A stretch of 64,000 nucleotides of DNA, from contig NC_135128.1 of the NCBI RefSeq assembly GCF_050908995.1, forward strand, positions 10,693,114 to 10,757,113, written 5' to 3'. The translations under genes were made by a program, and so were the position numbers. The stretch comes from Andrena cerasifolii (taxonomy: Eukaryota > Arthropoda > Insecta > Hymenoptera > Andrenidae). How positions within the stretch are numbered: position 1 is the stretch's first letter; each line of letters begins with the position of its first letter. The notes under the pieces are model-generated. The model saw only the letters and a program-made list of their open reading frames with translations, was not told where the DNA came from and did not search any database. Below are positions 51,531-64,000 of this stretch, piece after piece.

Positions 51531-53557
51531 GGCTGAGCTAGGTGCCGGCTGCGTCGGGGGCGGGGGCGTCGGGTGGCGGTTGTGCTGGGATGGAACGAGA
51601 GAGGATGAGAGAGAGAGAGAGACTTGGTGCTGGGGACGGGAGATGGGAAGTTGTAATAATTAGGGCTGTTCGAGGACTCGAAATATGCGAACGCTCGAAG
51701 TTCCAGGGGATGGAGGCTCGTTTTGTTCGGTGGTTGATTATCCGGCTGATGCGTTCTAGTGATTGAATATTTGAATTTGTTTGAAGGGAAGTCAAGGTGC
51801 TCGAGGTATCTAGACGATCCTTCTGCGTTCGGCTTGGGAGATCGATTCAGCGAACGATCGCGTTCGATGATAAAGCACGGGGAGGAGGGTGTACAGGGGG
51901 TGAATGCGAGTGGCGAGGGCATGAAAATGGAAAAGGGCAGCAGCTTGGTTTTCTGTGTTTTTTTTTTTAGTATCGTTCAGGTGGAAAGAGACTAGTGGAG
52001 ATGTTAAGGGTTGACTTTTCCAAGCATTCGGATATTCGTTCGATCGGTTTAAATTAAGATATGCACAGGACGTTTTTCAGAAGCTTGAATGGATCGAACG
52101 GTGAATTTTTTTTGGTGTATTGGCTGTGCAGAAAGAATCTTTTATTCTGTTGAAATTAAACGGGGAAACGAGATTTTTGGTGAGCTTGAATAAGGGATGA
52201 TTAAAATTATCTTTACTGTTGTAGTTTCCATAGTTTGTTCTTCAAATATTTGAGAAATCGAAGGGACTTTTCCTTTCCGAATTACCTACTTGTTTTCCAA
52301 AAACGAAATTGAGAAGGAAATATTCTGAATGTTTTCGAAGAGATGAGTGTTTAAAATTCTGGTATCTATGCGTTATGCTGAAAAATATTTGGAAAACTCA
52401 GCATGTTTGTTTTGTAACATGGTGTTATCTTCGGTCTGTTATCCTGTTGTTATCGGGTAAATAATTCTCGGCATCAAAAGTTTCGTCGCAACTTCATGTT
52501 ACGAAACATTCGACGTATTGTTACGTCTTTCCACCGTTATCGATGTATTCTGCTGGCCGTTGTAACGATTTTGTCACGTGCCGAGTGTCGTGCCTGAAAA
52601 ATATTTTGCTTCTTATATTTCATAAGAATGTTCGCCACGCTCAAATATTGAATATTCGAGTCCCGTTGAAATCTGCTTCTTAGCCGAAACAATTTCGATT
52701 TCGAGTCAAATTCAAATTAGAATGATCTATATCTGCTATTAAATTCGACATTTAATGTTTACTGAGATACCAATAATTCCATTCGAACTAAAAAAATTGT
52801 ATTATTCTTTACACAATATAGCCATGACCTGTCTCACTTCTACGCACAACTTGCGATGTAAATCATTTGCCAAGCTCGTGAAGCATTGATTACAAGTTTG
52901 AAAAATTACAGTGCTGACTGAGAATCGCTATGTTTACTACCATAACGTAAGAAACATTTTACGCATCGCATTAAATCTCCCGAATTTCACTAAAAACAAA
53001 TGTAATTTCAATGAAATAAAATAGTCTTAGATCGTTAAAATCGTCAAGTTTTGGGAATCTTTTCGCCGCAACAATGCGTGACGCAATAATCATTAAACTC
53101 CTGAAATCCATAAAAGTTTCATCGATAATATTGCGTAGAGAAACGATGGTGATACTAAAACACGCATTTGTTTATCGAGATTTAAAGGTCAATGCGTATT
53201 TGCGTGATAAAGGAGATGCGTAGTAACTTCGCTTCTAAGATTCAAAGGGAAATAATAATATCTGTTACCTCCACTGGTTGTTTCATCAGAATACAAGATC
53301 AATTTCTCGTACAACGAGGGGTGATACATGAAGGGTAGGGGGAATGAAAGAGGAATGTCTATTTTTCGCGATTTTGCGATTTACAGCATATTTTTATTTT
53401 GTTGGTGGCAACTGCGACTTCAGAACTGTCGAATCACAAAGGTTTATAAAGTTCAAATTCCCCCGTAAGATCACGTTAAAGTTTCAGTGTACTTGTTAAA
53501 AACAGGTAATGTCCACTCTGCACTGGGACAGAACACTTAATTTTCTCGATAAAGCGG

Positions 53558-54054
53558 TTTTGTGACATTTTCTGATTTTTGTGACATTCCCTGATTTTTG
53601 TGATATTTCCTGATTTTTGTGATATTTCCTGACTTTTGTGATATTTCCCGATTTTTGTGATATTTCCCGATTTTTGTGATATTTCCTGATTTTTTGTGAT
53701 ATTTCCTGACTTTTGTGATATTTCCCGATTTTTGTGATATTTCCCTACTTTTGTGAAATTTCCTGACTTTTGTGATATTTCCTGACTTTTGTGATATTTC
53801 CCGACTTTTGTGATATTTCCCGATTTTTGTGATATTTCCCGATTTTTGTGATATTTCCCGACTTTTGTGATATTTCCCGACTTTTGTGATATTTCCTGAC
53901 TTTTGTGATATTTCCTAATTTTTTAAGATATTTCCTGATTTTTTAAGATATTTCCTGATTTTTTAGATATTTCCTAACTTTTGTAATATTTCCTGTTTTG
54001 CGATATTCCCTGATTTTTGCAATATTCCCTGATTTTTGTGACATCACCTGATTT
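53558..54054. repeat. 19-bp minisatellite, about 26 copies
   Basis: Tandem units of GATATTTCCTGATTTTTGT with C/T changes (CCTGA/CCCGA, GATTTTT/GACTTTT). Copies at both edges are more diverged (GACATTCCC, TTTTTAAGATATTTCC). The unit length is not a multiple of three and no frame stays open through the array. Confidence 0.93.
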
Positions 54055-55821
54055 ATCCTTTTTTAATGACGGATAAGAACCCTTCCACAAATCCCTTTAA
54101 TCAAACTTCGAAGGGGTTTCTTCCAAATGCCAAATTACTCTTCCAAATTACCTCCGGACTCTAGACTCGATCATTCGATGCATCCCTACAGACTTTCATT
54201 CGGCCAATTTTGCATCGTTACCGACAAACATCGATCACACGGCTGAGTGGCCAGGGACCTCAGAGTATCGAAAGGGGTCGATCCCGATGATCGTTGGGTG
54301 CGTGGGGTGCACGCTCGCCCACGGACATTTTATTGTCGACTCGAGAGATAAACACCACATGAGTCAGGATCAAGCACGAGCTTGACGGAGGCCCGTCAGC
54401 ACCTCCACCAATGGCACACGGCCTCCAACGTGACGTCTGATCGCTTCATCTGCGGTGAACGCGATTTACGCCGCGATCGCGTCATCGATCTCGTCGCACG
54501 CGCAAAACCCGAGCAGAACCCGGGTACATCCCTATCTCCCATGCGCGAATCGTGCGCCGCGACCGTGTTCCCCAGTCGCTCGATTCCTGGAATTGCTCCT
54601 TTCCGTTTCCCAAAGGAAACGAGGCAGCAAGTGGTCGAGGCGAGGGTAACTCGCCACGCGATAGAGCGGCCGACACTCGACGCAGCGGCGCTCGCGTGTT
54701 TTCCTGTTTAAGTGTCTCCCGATATCAACGGGTTGCATCACCAGTGAAACGCAAAACTAAGAGGCACGAAATTCGTGGGCGCATAGTTTTACGCGGGGCA
54801 CTGCGCTTCTATGTACCGGGGTATCGAATTTCGAACGCGCAAGGCTGATTACGTGGTTCCGCGGGAGTAACGGCGCGCGGCTGGCTTCAGCACAATTCGT
54901 TGATAGGTTCTTGAAGAATTTCAGTGGCCGCTGCTTTTCGACGTTACTGGCTCGCGCAGTTGTTAGCTGAGGATGTGGAGTAATTGCTTCTTAGAGCAAC
55001 GAGGAGGACAGGAGGAGATGGAACTAGCGGAGATCATGTTTATCCTCCATCTCCTGGAATCTAGATCCACATTACATCATTCTAACGAGGAAGTCGTTCG
55101 GATGCTACAAAGTCTTCGAACTAACTTTTCTCTGCAATGAAATTTTCAATTTCGACTATCTCGATCAGGTGGAATCACTTCTTCTTAGTTTGCCCCGCGC
55201 GAGGATCTTCTTAATATCATATTTCGTAAGTTTTAAGTAGTTGCGACCAGTGATCGCTCGACGCTATTAGTTCTCGGCGTTCAGGCGCGAGTAACGTCGC
55301 CAAATCGCTTCGTAATGATTTCTGTTCGAGTCGCAATCGATTTGCCCGTCCTTGGTAACGCTAACCCCCCCCCCCCCATCCCCCGAAAAGCGACTCGGAT
55401 GCTAATTCGGCTGAATTGTTACGCACGCGTTTTTTGGGCTCCGCCTGCACCGGATGTTCTGGTCCGCGAAATTTGCCACGGTACACCGCAACAAGACATC
55501 CGAGGGGGGTGGCGAGGAACGCCGAAATGCTTCGCGGCTCGAATAACGTCGCGGTTGCGTTCGAAGCTAATTAACTTTTCAACACCGACTCGAACAATTA
55601 CGTCCTAATTATATCACCGTTTTCGCTCTTCTTTCCTCGTATAATCCCGATTTAGTTCGCAAATTTCGCGTCGATAGCTTCGAGAAATCTGAATTTTATT
55701 TAAAGCAGCGTTCTCCCCCTTTTATAATATTCAAATAACCTGTCCCGAATCCGTAAAGTAAATTGAATAAGGAAAAGAAAACACATTAACAATCGCTATT
55801 TCAGAATATAATTTTAACTTG

Positions 55822-56237
55822 CAAGGGAAGATCCCGAACCCGAAAATTCAAACAATTCTGCAACATTGTGAATATGTAGCAGATTTCCTCCTTGTTACGC
55901 CACAATTTTTGTTTGCTACCCAAATTCACTCGGAGGGGGTGAAATTAACCCCCGAAAATTCGGCTACTTTCAGATTTTGTGTCGTAACTCGCGAATTGTA
56001 AGAGATAGAATAAAAGTTTCAAGACAAAAGTTACTTCTTTTAATTAGATCTATCATTCGGTAAAGAATTATTTTACAGTTCAAAATCGGAAAATAACCGG
56101 ATTTTCAGGGGTCAATTACACCCCTTAGAGTGAATTTGGGCAGCAAACAAAAATTCCGTTGTAATCAGGAGGAAATTCCCTACGTATTCACGAAGTTTCA
56201 GAATTTTTTAAATTTCCGAGTTCGGGATGTTCCCTTG
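55822..56237. repeat. 416-bp foldback element
   Basis: The left arm (CAAGGGAAGATCCCGAACCC ... TTTTTGTTTGCTACCCAAAT) and right arm (ATTTGGGCAGCAAACAAAAA ... CGGGATGTTCCCTTG) are reverse complements with scattered mismatches over about 160 bases each. No clear target duplication. Confidence 0.82.
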
Positions 56238-56429
56238 TTAGTAATATTAAAAAAAAAACTGGCTACCCCCCAGAAAACACTTCGCGACCCACCAGTTGGG
56301 AATCACCGATTTACAGCCTTCAACCCTTGTGTTATACACCCTCCAAACTCAAATATCCTGCGAGCAGAGGTCAGCAGAGGATCCAGCTTCCTGGTCACTG
56401 AAAGTGGATTCCACTTATGCACCTTTCGC

Positions 56430-56695
56430 GGGGCCGTTCCCGGCGGGGGTGCAGAAGGTGCCCCCGCACCTGGGCGGGCAAACTTAAGGGCGGCCGCAGG
56501 CCGTTTATTATATGTAAAGTTTTGACTAATAACAATATTAACCAAAACTCTTTACACGATAACGGTTTAAAATGATGCATACATAGATATAAAAGTAAAC
56601 ACTGCATATCAAATTCTGAATTAACAAATATAAAGTCAATAAGGGCGGCAATATAGTTTTTGCACCTGGGCAACCAAAACCCAGAAACGGCCCCG
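56430..56695. mobile_element. hAT-like MITE with 8-bp target duplication
   Basis: A 266-bp element flanked by the perfect direct repeat CCTTTCGC (56422-56429 and 56696-56703). The left end is GGGGCCGTTCCCGG; the right end reversed is CGGGGCCGTTTCTGGG. GCACCTGGGC occurs near both ends. No coding capacity. Confidence 0.75.
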
Positions 56696-59600
56696 CCTTT
56701 CGCTACCGAAATCTCGATCGATTAGGTTTAGACGATACAGTGGTCACTTAGAAGTAATGGAATAAAGTATGAAAATAATCATTAATTGTGTAAAAGGAGT
56801 AGATTACGGGTCATCCTAGTCGAATTTCCCTGCCCGGTACCGTTCGACAATACCGTCCTCGCTGATCATTAACGATCGCTCGCTGAGATCATACTTTCCG
56901 TCGGTATGCGTGCGACGTTTCGGTATCGCTGGCCGTGGACGTAAGAAGTTGCGTATTCCGAGAAGGAAATCAGACGAGCTCATACGTGCAGCCACGTAAC
57001 GGGGCCGTGTGATTCCGTTTAGAAATTTCATGGATGTAATAAGATCTAATTGTGTAAAAGGAGTTACGTGCGTCTCCGCGAGCCTGCGCGATCCTGAACT
57101 GTCCAGTTTTTCCCTGCCCCTTGATCTGCCCTCCGCCGTAGCAACGTGCCCCTACTATCGTCGCCGTTCCGCCGCGATGTCCACCAAAATCGACTTCATG
57201 ACAGCGATCACGTACCGGGGCTCGATACCGAGAATCCCGCCGCTGGTTCCGCGTACTGGTTAATCTGGAGCTCTAATGACGTCAATATTACACGCAGTGG
57301 AAAGAAGAGTTCCCCGAAGAAGAAGCACCGCGGCATGCGACCGATTAGGGAGAATTCTCGCGCACTCGCGCAGCCGATTAGGCGAAGGGAAAAAGTATTT
57401 CAATGCCAGCAGAAATTACCGCCGGCTGATGTAACTTCTGTTCTACTAATAAATGGATATTTCATCATGTTTTGGTGGTACTCGGGGGACGTTCGCTGCT
57501 ATTACTGGCGACAGTCGCTTTAACGACGCATCAGCTGTTCATAGAAAACTCAGGGGGAAGAACTGAATGGAACTACGCAGAGCTCGCTAGATAGCAAGCG
57601 GTTAATTTCGACGCAGCAACGTTAATTCGCCGCGGACACAGTAGGAATGCGTGCTTGATAAAGCGCCGACAAAGAGGCGAAAGCAACGGGGCGGCGAGCT
57701 GAAAAATCGTCGCGCTAAACACAAAATTTTGCACCGTCGAATTCGCGGTGGCCGGTGCTAGATAATTTAAGCAACGGCTGACGCAAGGCAAATAGTTTCG
57801 TTGGTCATCCACCTGACGCGGGAAAGAATTACTGCCCACGTAGGATCGCGAGAATGGCACTCCTTCGATCATCCCTCGAACACTGCCATTTCCACCATTC
57901 TCGCTTACCATTTCTACCCTTGCTTCAAAGTCTGCAAACCCAAAGTTAATCATTTTTCCCATTTTCCCATTTTCACCAATTTTCACCAGGACACCCCCGT
58001 TTCGTTACTCACCCTCCACCCCCCATCGCTCGCGTAATTCCACCTGCACCGAATCCAGCCTATTACGCAGTACCCCCGAACTTATTACCCCCGAGCGAAT
58101 TGTGCTAATTATCCGTGGCCTGTCCGGGGGTGGTTTCCTCGATGTCCCCTAATTCCGGTGCCCTCCCGGGGGTTCGCGCGGCAGGTTGGAAAAGGAGAAT
58201 GCTCGGGTCCGCCTTTGGCCATTCGGTCGAGGAAAGTGTCGGTCGGACGGCAGACGGCGCGACGCCGTTTATTTGCGTCCGTGATGGGACGTCGGGTCGC
58301 CGCTGCACAGGTGCGTGCCCACGGCTCTTGGCGTTTTCCTAGCGTCTTATTCGCGACGTCTGCCACCGATCCGTCGGACGTCGTGCCTCCGCGTCTACGT
58401 CTGGCGGATCTATTCGCGGTAGATCGGACGCTGGCAGCGGCAACCCTAACGGCCGACTGATTCTCCTCCGCGGCTACCGTCACGAGTTGTGTAACGGAGC
58501 CTCGTCACACGAAACCGTGCCTCCCGAGCGTGATTCTCGAGACATCGGAGCCAGGGGGGTCATCGAACGGGGGGAAAATAGTATTTCGAACGGGCGAGCA
58601 AGAAGGGCGCGAGCCATCGGTCACGCGATTTAACGGCCTCTCGGTTGGTGTTTCGGAAAGGCTATTTTCAGGTGTGAATGGTCAGGAATGCACTTTTCCG
58701 GCAGCTTCGTGGAACTCCCGCGAGCTTTTTAGCACCGTTGAACTTCGCGGAGCACGGTGCCTCCCGTGTTGGGATTATGATGGACGAGCGCCAGCCGCGA
58801 ATGGGCGTCATATACAGTTTCATTGTTGTTTTACGGCACGCCGAATCCTCGTTTCGTCCAGCGAGGCATCGTCAGGTATGATCTGGCGATTATTTTAGCA
58901 GACGAATGGTCGCAGACGCGGTTACTGGCGGCGGGCAATTGTCGCGCGGAGTAGGTAATATAAATTTACGATTGGGGGACGGAACGGTCGAGCGTCTGGG
59001 GTGCTTCGGTTTTAGATTCCCTTGCATTTCGCGGTTAACTCTGCTCTTCACCTGAGGGGTTCTCAGAGCTCTGTATAATTCAGCCCAGGGTAATCACTTC
59101 CCCCAAATGACAGCGGAAATCAAGCAGCACACCTTTCTCTGTAGGTCTAGCTGAGGAAGAATAGAGCATCCCATTTTCCAACGGGCCAACGCTATTTCGG
59201 CGCTAGCTCCCGTCGAAAGCTCCCCGTCTAGGTACCAGCGTTCCCCTTCGCTTCGTTTCTGTTTGCCTCTCGCCTCGGTCGAGACTCGCGATAATCGCCG
59301 TTTAAGGCCCGACGATCGACGTTTCGATGCTCGCGGGCGGATGAAGGGGTTGCGCGTAGGCGCCAGCTCTACCGGGCGAGGGAAAGGAAGACGGGGGGCG
59401 TAAGGTGACGCGAACGGATGTTACATGTTCGCGCGCGTGCGACGCATTAAAAGTCCCGGATGGCGTTTGACGGCGGCTGGGATCGCTCGAATTTACGGAT
59501 ATTTACCTAGTCGCGCGAAGACGCCGGCGCCTCCCTGACTCAAGGCAAACTAACGAGGACCCGCTACGAGACGTCGGTCCCGAGGAGATATCGGCTAGCG

Positions 59601-61298
59601 CGAGCCCCGACACCTTTGCACCGCGGCCCGCCAATCCTAAAGCTGTCGGCGTGAGTTGTCGCGGCGCCGTAAGAATCTCGTTTCCCCGTCGGTTGTTGTT
59701 GTTGCTCTTTTTCTCCATTTTACAAACGATCCCCGACGCTGGAAATAATACGATCGTATCCGCGCTTTTTCCTCTCTCCTCTGTCGCGCGACCACCGCGG
59801 CGCCAGCTTCATTACCGCGACACCTTTTTTAAATTCGACCACCTTACTCCCTCGCCGTTCGCGCCTCTCCCTCACTCTTCCAGCGCTGCTCTGACTAATC
59901 CGTCCACAAGGGTTGTAGAAGCAAGATATCCACAACCGTATTTCACAAACAGCAACGAGATTCTTCGAATCTAGTGCCAGCGATCGGTGTCCCGCCCTTC
60001 TTTAATTTAAACAACCCTTGCAGCAGGGGTGGGAAGTGATCATTCTTAGCGAAGGTGACTTCAAATCGAAATCTTTAACGATACCAAAAGGGCCCCCGGC
60101 TAACAACCTGTGTTCCCATCCACGACTCGGCGTTCCCCTTAGCGATCATCAGATCCTCATCTCCCGTCGGCCGATCTGCAGACCCGCGGGATCCTTTGCC
60201 GTGTGCCGACACGGCGTAAGCTCAGATCTCGTCGCGGGGTTGTTTCGTCTGTCCGTGAAATTTATGCGTATCGGCGGGTGCGAGGACGCAGTGCGAGTGT
60301 GTCCATCGCGTGGGTTAGGCTAAATCGGTTACACTGAATCAACCGCACAGAGGCCCGAGGAGCGTCGCGACGCGTCCTCGTGAGCGCGTCTAGACGCACA
60401 AATCGCCTGGCAAGCAGACGCCGCACGAGCAACATTGTTGCGAGGACTACCCGCTTCTTTCGAGTGGCCATCGGGTGGATTTTGATCTATCGCGCCGATA
60501 TGTTCGCGAGCCTCTGATGCCGCGTCTCGTTTGCGAGGGACGCGCGCAGAGAACGCGTCGTCAGCTAGCTTGCATGTGCATGGCAGCGAGGGCGGAGTGT
60601 AGGAAGCTGCCTAAGCTCCAGAGCTTAGCTTGGACATCTCTGATCTATCGCCACTCGCTACGAGGCCCCCGCTGCGGGATCCTCTGCTTGAAAGATGACG
60701 GAGGACAGGCACACTTCCGCTGCCACCTGCTGATATTGTTCAGGGGATGAAGGCGTCTTCGTGAACTCGCGTGGGGTCCAGCTGGTACATTAGGTCAGTG
60801 GATGGAATTGTTCCGTGGAGCCTGGTACTTTTGCATCGAACGGTGGCCGAGGGACTTTTGCACGGCTCTCGTTATTACACTTCGAAAGAAGCCAGACGCG
60901 GGCAGCTCTCGCGCGTCTGGGTGATACAAGAACTAAATTATTGGCTGTGAAACGGAGAACGATGAACCAGCCGCTTGGCGGAAAGCCTGAAAAACTGGTA
61001 TACGAGGTTCGTAGCCAACGAGCCTGGCGGTAGTCGCCGACGGTGCAGTATACGACCTTTTTGAATCGTGCAATTAGGGTTCGGTGGGGTTCCCGGCTTC
61101 ATGGGTCTCGTTAGGAATTCTAATTTTACTTTTTATCAGATGTAGAGGCACGCTTCTGTCCTTCGCGGGTTTCTTACCCGTCGCATTCTACTACCAACCC
61201 TGCTAGGATCGTACGTCATAACATACGAAGGTGATATGTGTCATTGCACTTGGAAAATGTCATGACTGATGATGAACAAAATTCAACGAACACCTGTA

Positions 61299-62272
61299 GG
61301 GGAGACCGAGGCTACTTGATACGTTACTCTGTGTTCAATTTTTTTCATTTTTATTTGAAGTAATTACTTAGTAACAAATATGCCAAAATATACTTTGGTT
61401 TGTCCTCTTTAATATATTGTAAATGAAAAGTCGAGAAAATACATACAAAATGAATGAAAAAATATTATTTGGACGAAGGCAAAGTGTATCAATTTACCAC
61501 ACTGCGGGGCTAGTTGATACGTTATTCTGTATTCATTTTTTTCAATTTTATTTGAATTAATTACTTAATAACAAATATGCCAAAATATACTTTGGTCCTT
61601 CCTCTTTAATATATAGTAAGCGAGAACTTGAGAAAATACATACAAAATGAATGAAAAAATATTATTTGGACGAAGGCAAAGTGTATCAATTTACCACACT
61701 GCGGGGCTAGTTGATACGTTATTCTGTATTCATTTTTTTCAATTTTATTTGAATTAATTACTTAATAACAAATATACCACAATATACTTTGGTCCTTCCT
61801 CTTTAATATATAGTAAGCGAGAACTTGAGAAAATACATACAAAATGAATGAAAAAATATTATTTGGACGAAGGCAAAGTGTATCAATTTACCACACTGCG
61901 GGGCTAGTTGATACGTTATTCTGTATTCATTTTTTTCAATTTTATTTGAGTTAATTACTTAATAACAAATATGTCAAAATATACTTTGGTCCTTCCTCTT
62001 TAATATATAGTAAGCGAGAACTTAAGAAAATACATACAAAATGAATAAAAAAAAATGTTGTTTGGACGATCAATTTGGATGTATCAAAACTATTTACTTT
62101 TCCTCTATATAAACGAAAACAGTTAAAAAACGATTGTTAACGTCAAGGTACACAGACTTACGCTGGATCGTGCTAAAGAATTGAACAACAAATTTCACAT
62201 ATCTCGCTCAAATGGAGCTACATATATACGGTGTCGAGATAATTCGTCCGTACCAACTACCCCGGTCTCCCC
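61299..62272. mobile_element. 974-bp TA-flanked element with internal 197-bp tandem repeats
   Basis: The ends are inverted: left GGGGAGACCGAGGCTACTTG, right reversed GGGGAGACCGGGGTAGTTGG, with TA on both sides (61297-61298 and 62273-62274). Inside, a 197-bp unit repeats from 61501, 61698 and 61895, preceded by a diverged copy beginning at the left end. Each unit starts ACTGCGGGGCTAGTTGATAC, which resembles the terminal repeat. No open frame; non-autonomous. Confidence 0.85.
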
Positions 62273-62274
62273 TA

Positions 62275-64000
62275 AACCTTCAAAAATTCAGGAAAAAAAG
62301 TTCTTCGTTCATCCCCTTTCGATTACACCAAACCCTTCTACTTCCCGTCCCACAGTGCTTCCCTTTCCCCATTGCTCGTCCTTGCTTTCCCCATCGACAC
62401 TTTGCTGTAACATTTACGCTTACCGTTACGCAGTTTCAATTAAACGTCAATCGCCTGAACGAGCAAGGAATTTATTTACCACACTGGTGCTGCGCACAAG
62501 ACGCCCGAAACAGTCATGCTGACCCAGTCAATTGTTCGCCATTGATAGGCCACCTTTAACATCAAATTACCATTTTATTTTTCTCGCCAGTTACACGCGG
62601 ACCCAAGGCCGGCGTCTTCATTTTCCACGAATTCGTAGTAAGCCTCTGCGGCGTAAAAGGCGCTCGCTGCAATCACGAATGATCTGTTGTTCGTTATCGG
62701 CTTCTCTGGACGTGAAGTGATCTAATTTCGCGACGATGATGCGGTGTATTCTCCATACATTGCCTAGGTCGGAAATCGCGCGATTCACCGCAAGTAGGTA
62801 CCTATTTGCTTAGCAGACATTGCAGCTTCTTTGAGAATATTAGAGATTTTCTGAGAAGCATGGATTACTGTATCCATCCCTCCAAATATTATTCCCGAGA
62901 TCCTCGCGTCTCTCTCGAGCGATGCTTTAATTATTCTCATAGTCTCTGTAATCGAAATGGCACGCAAGACTGTTCTCAGGATCGCTTTGCACCTCACCTC
63001 GGGCCATAAATCCTTCTAGAAAGCATCCCCGCGATTTCCCACGCCGGTTGCTTCTGCTCGATCAAATCGCGGTTGGTAAACGCGCAATAAAGCAATGTAC
63101 TACGTATCGATTGATCGATGGAAATTGGAGCAAAACCGCAGCTGTACAGGTGCACGACGATCCATCGATCCGATGCTTAGGATATCAATTTTGCAGTGCG
63201 CGAGGGGAACTCCTGCACGTGTGTGTAACCGGCGGTGCTCGCCACACACGGACAAACGAGGTGTAACGATGAATCGAAGACGCATTTTACCGTTAAAATG
63301 GGCCGATTTACTACGCTGCATCGATGATAACTCTATACTTTGAAGCACGGATGAAAGTAGGGGCCAGGTGCGTGTGGTTTCCTCTTCGATTGCCTTCGAT
63401 CTCAGCTACAACTCCGGGATGATAACTATCCCGAAGTAAACACTCGACGTTCGATTCATGTTACAATCTTCTGCGCAATGCGATGCTCGATTTCCAGCGA
63501 ATAGTGACTAGCAGCAGGTTGCCCAGCGAGGTACGAACCTCGGAGCTAAGCAGAGAAAGAATTACCTTCGTTAAAGAAAAGTTCGTCCGGCAATTTATAA
63601 TTCGTGTCAGTTTTCTGAATCGATTGATGGTACTCACCGTTGGTGCGTATCCAGCTAGAATTCATCATCGCAATTGGAAAACCTGGCTCTAGATGCAGGT
63701 GCTCGATCAAGCCCACTACTCGGCAGAATGATCGCAGTAGGCAAGAAAAAACGCGGGCGCTAGTAAATGCGATTCTCACTTAGCGAAGTGGGTTCATCGT
63801 TTGGTAGATTAAGTTCTTTGTAATAAATCGGCGGCGATGCGATCGATGGCTTTACATTAACACGTGACGTGCGACCGACATCGAACAGATTGGCAACAGA
63901 TGTTGTTCGCGCGTGGAATGCTCGCTATGCTGAGATCACCGCAAATGATTTTAATGAGGATCAATCGATAGCTATAAGGTTAACGGCTCGGGAGCGCAAA
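62275..64000. other. Non-coding right edge
   Basis: Mixed composition, no recognisable exon, RNA gene or repeat on either strand. Confidence 0.5.

Larger units (their letters stand above)
51531..61298. other. Non-coding, largely GC-rich DNA
   Basis: No family-recognisable exon on either strand. Many short open frames at 54.4-54.8, 58.1-58.9 and 59.6-60.7 kb are explained by high GC (few stop codons). Embedded are a GA run (51607-51622), the 19-bp minisatellite, a 13-C run at 55365-55377, and elements at 55822-56237 and 56430-56695. Confidence 0.5.

Noticed and set aside
54382..54711. Open frames in the GC-rich block near 54.5 kb
   Set aside because: Overlapping open frames on both strands, none with family motifs or convincing splice context; explained by few stop codons at high GC.
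58109..58483. Ala/Arg-rich open frames near 58.3 kb
   Set aside because: Low-complexity translations on both strands and no start context or homology; considered non-coding.
1..64000. CRISPR array, prophage, operon or tRNA/rRNA gene
   Set aside because: The window is clearly eukaryotic; the only tandem arrays are the 19-bp minisatellite, the 197-bp units and microsatellites, none with repeat-spacer structure. I noticed no RNA polymerase III box pair fitting a tRNA, though no systematic scan was possible.

Overview
This is an animal nuclear genomic window, almost certainly insect and most likely from an aculeate hymenopteran (bee or ant). Evidence seen directly: genes are split into many short exons with GT..AG introns, codon use is mixed, GC-rich and AT-rich tracts alternate, and small inverted-repeat transposon remnants are common. 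The hymenopteran placement is inferred from recall of the Dishevelled and Sin3A sequences and was not checked by a search.

Layout, left to right. (1) 1-1641, + strand: 3' part of an ADGF/CECR1-type secreted adenosine deaminase. (2) 4396-9066, + strand: complete dishevelled gene (9 exons, 675 aa; DIX, PDZ, DEP). (3) 15026-20489, - strand: a neprilysin-like M13 metalloprotease with a complete catalytic part; the junction of its N-terminal exons is unresolved. (4) 22725-24363, - strand: complete mitochondrial tRNA 2-thiouridylase (7 exons, 400 aa). (5) 30003-42612, + strand: Sin3A corepressor (17 coding exons, 1555 aa in the long form), with a likely alternative short C-terminus before a 5.5-kb intron. 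(6) 48429-51133, - strand: a three-exon gene for an unrecognised 135-aa secreted six-cysteine protein with a good TATA plus initiator core promoter. From about 51.5 kb to the end I find no protein-coding gene, only GC-rich unique DNA, a 19-bp minisatellite and transposon remnants.

The genes are functionally unrelated (extracellular purine metabolism, Wnt/planar polarity signalling, peptide cleavage, mitochondrial translation, chromatin repression, one unknown secreted factor). This is ordinary eukaryotic gene order, not an operon or island. I see no CRISPR array, prophage, rRNA or tRNA gene, and no coherent new multi-gene system.

The most notable non-coding content is about a dozen short inverted-repeat elements. 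Several have readable target-site duplications: three hAT-like elements with 8-bp duplications, one piggyBac-like element between TTAA sites, and four with TA on both sides (a fifth has TA on one side only). One 974-bp TA-flanked element repeats part of its own terminal sequence inside three 197-bp tandem units. All exon boundaries were placed by hand from splice signals and reading-frame continuity.
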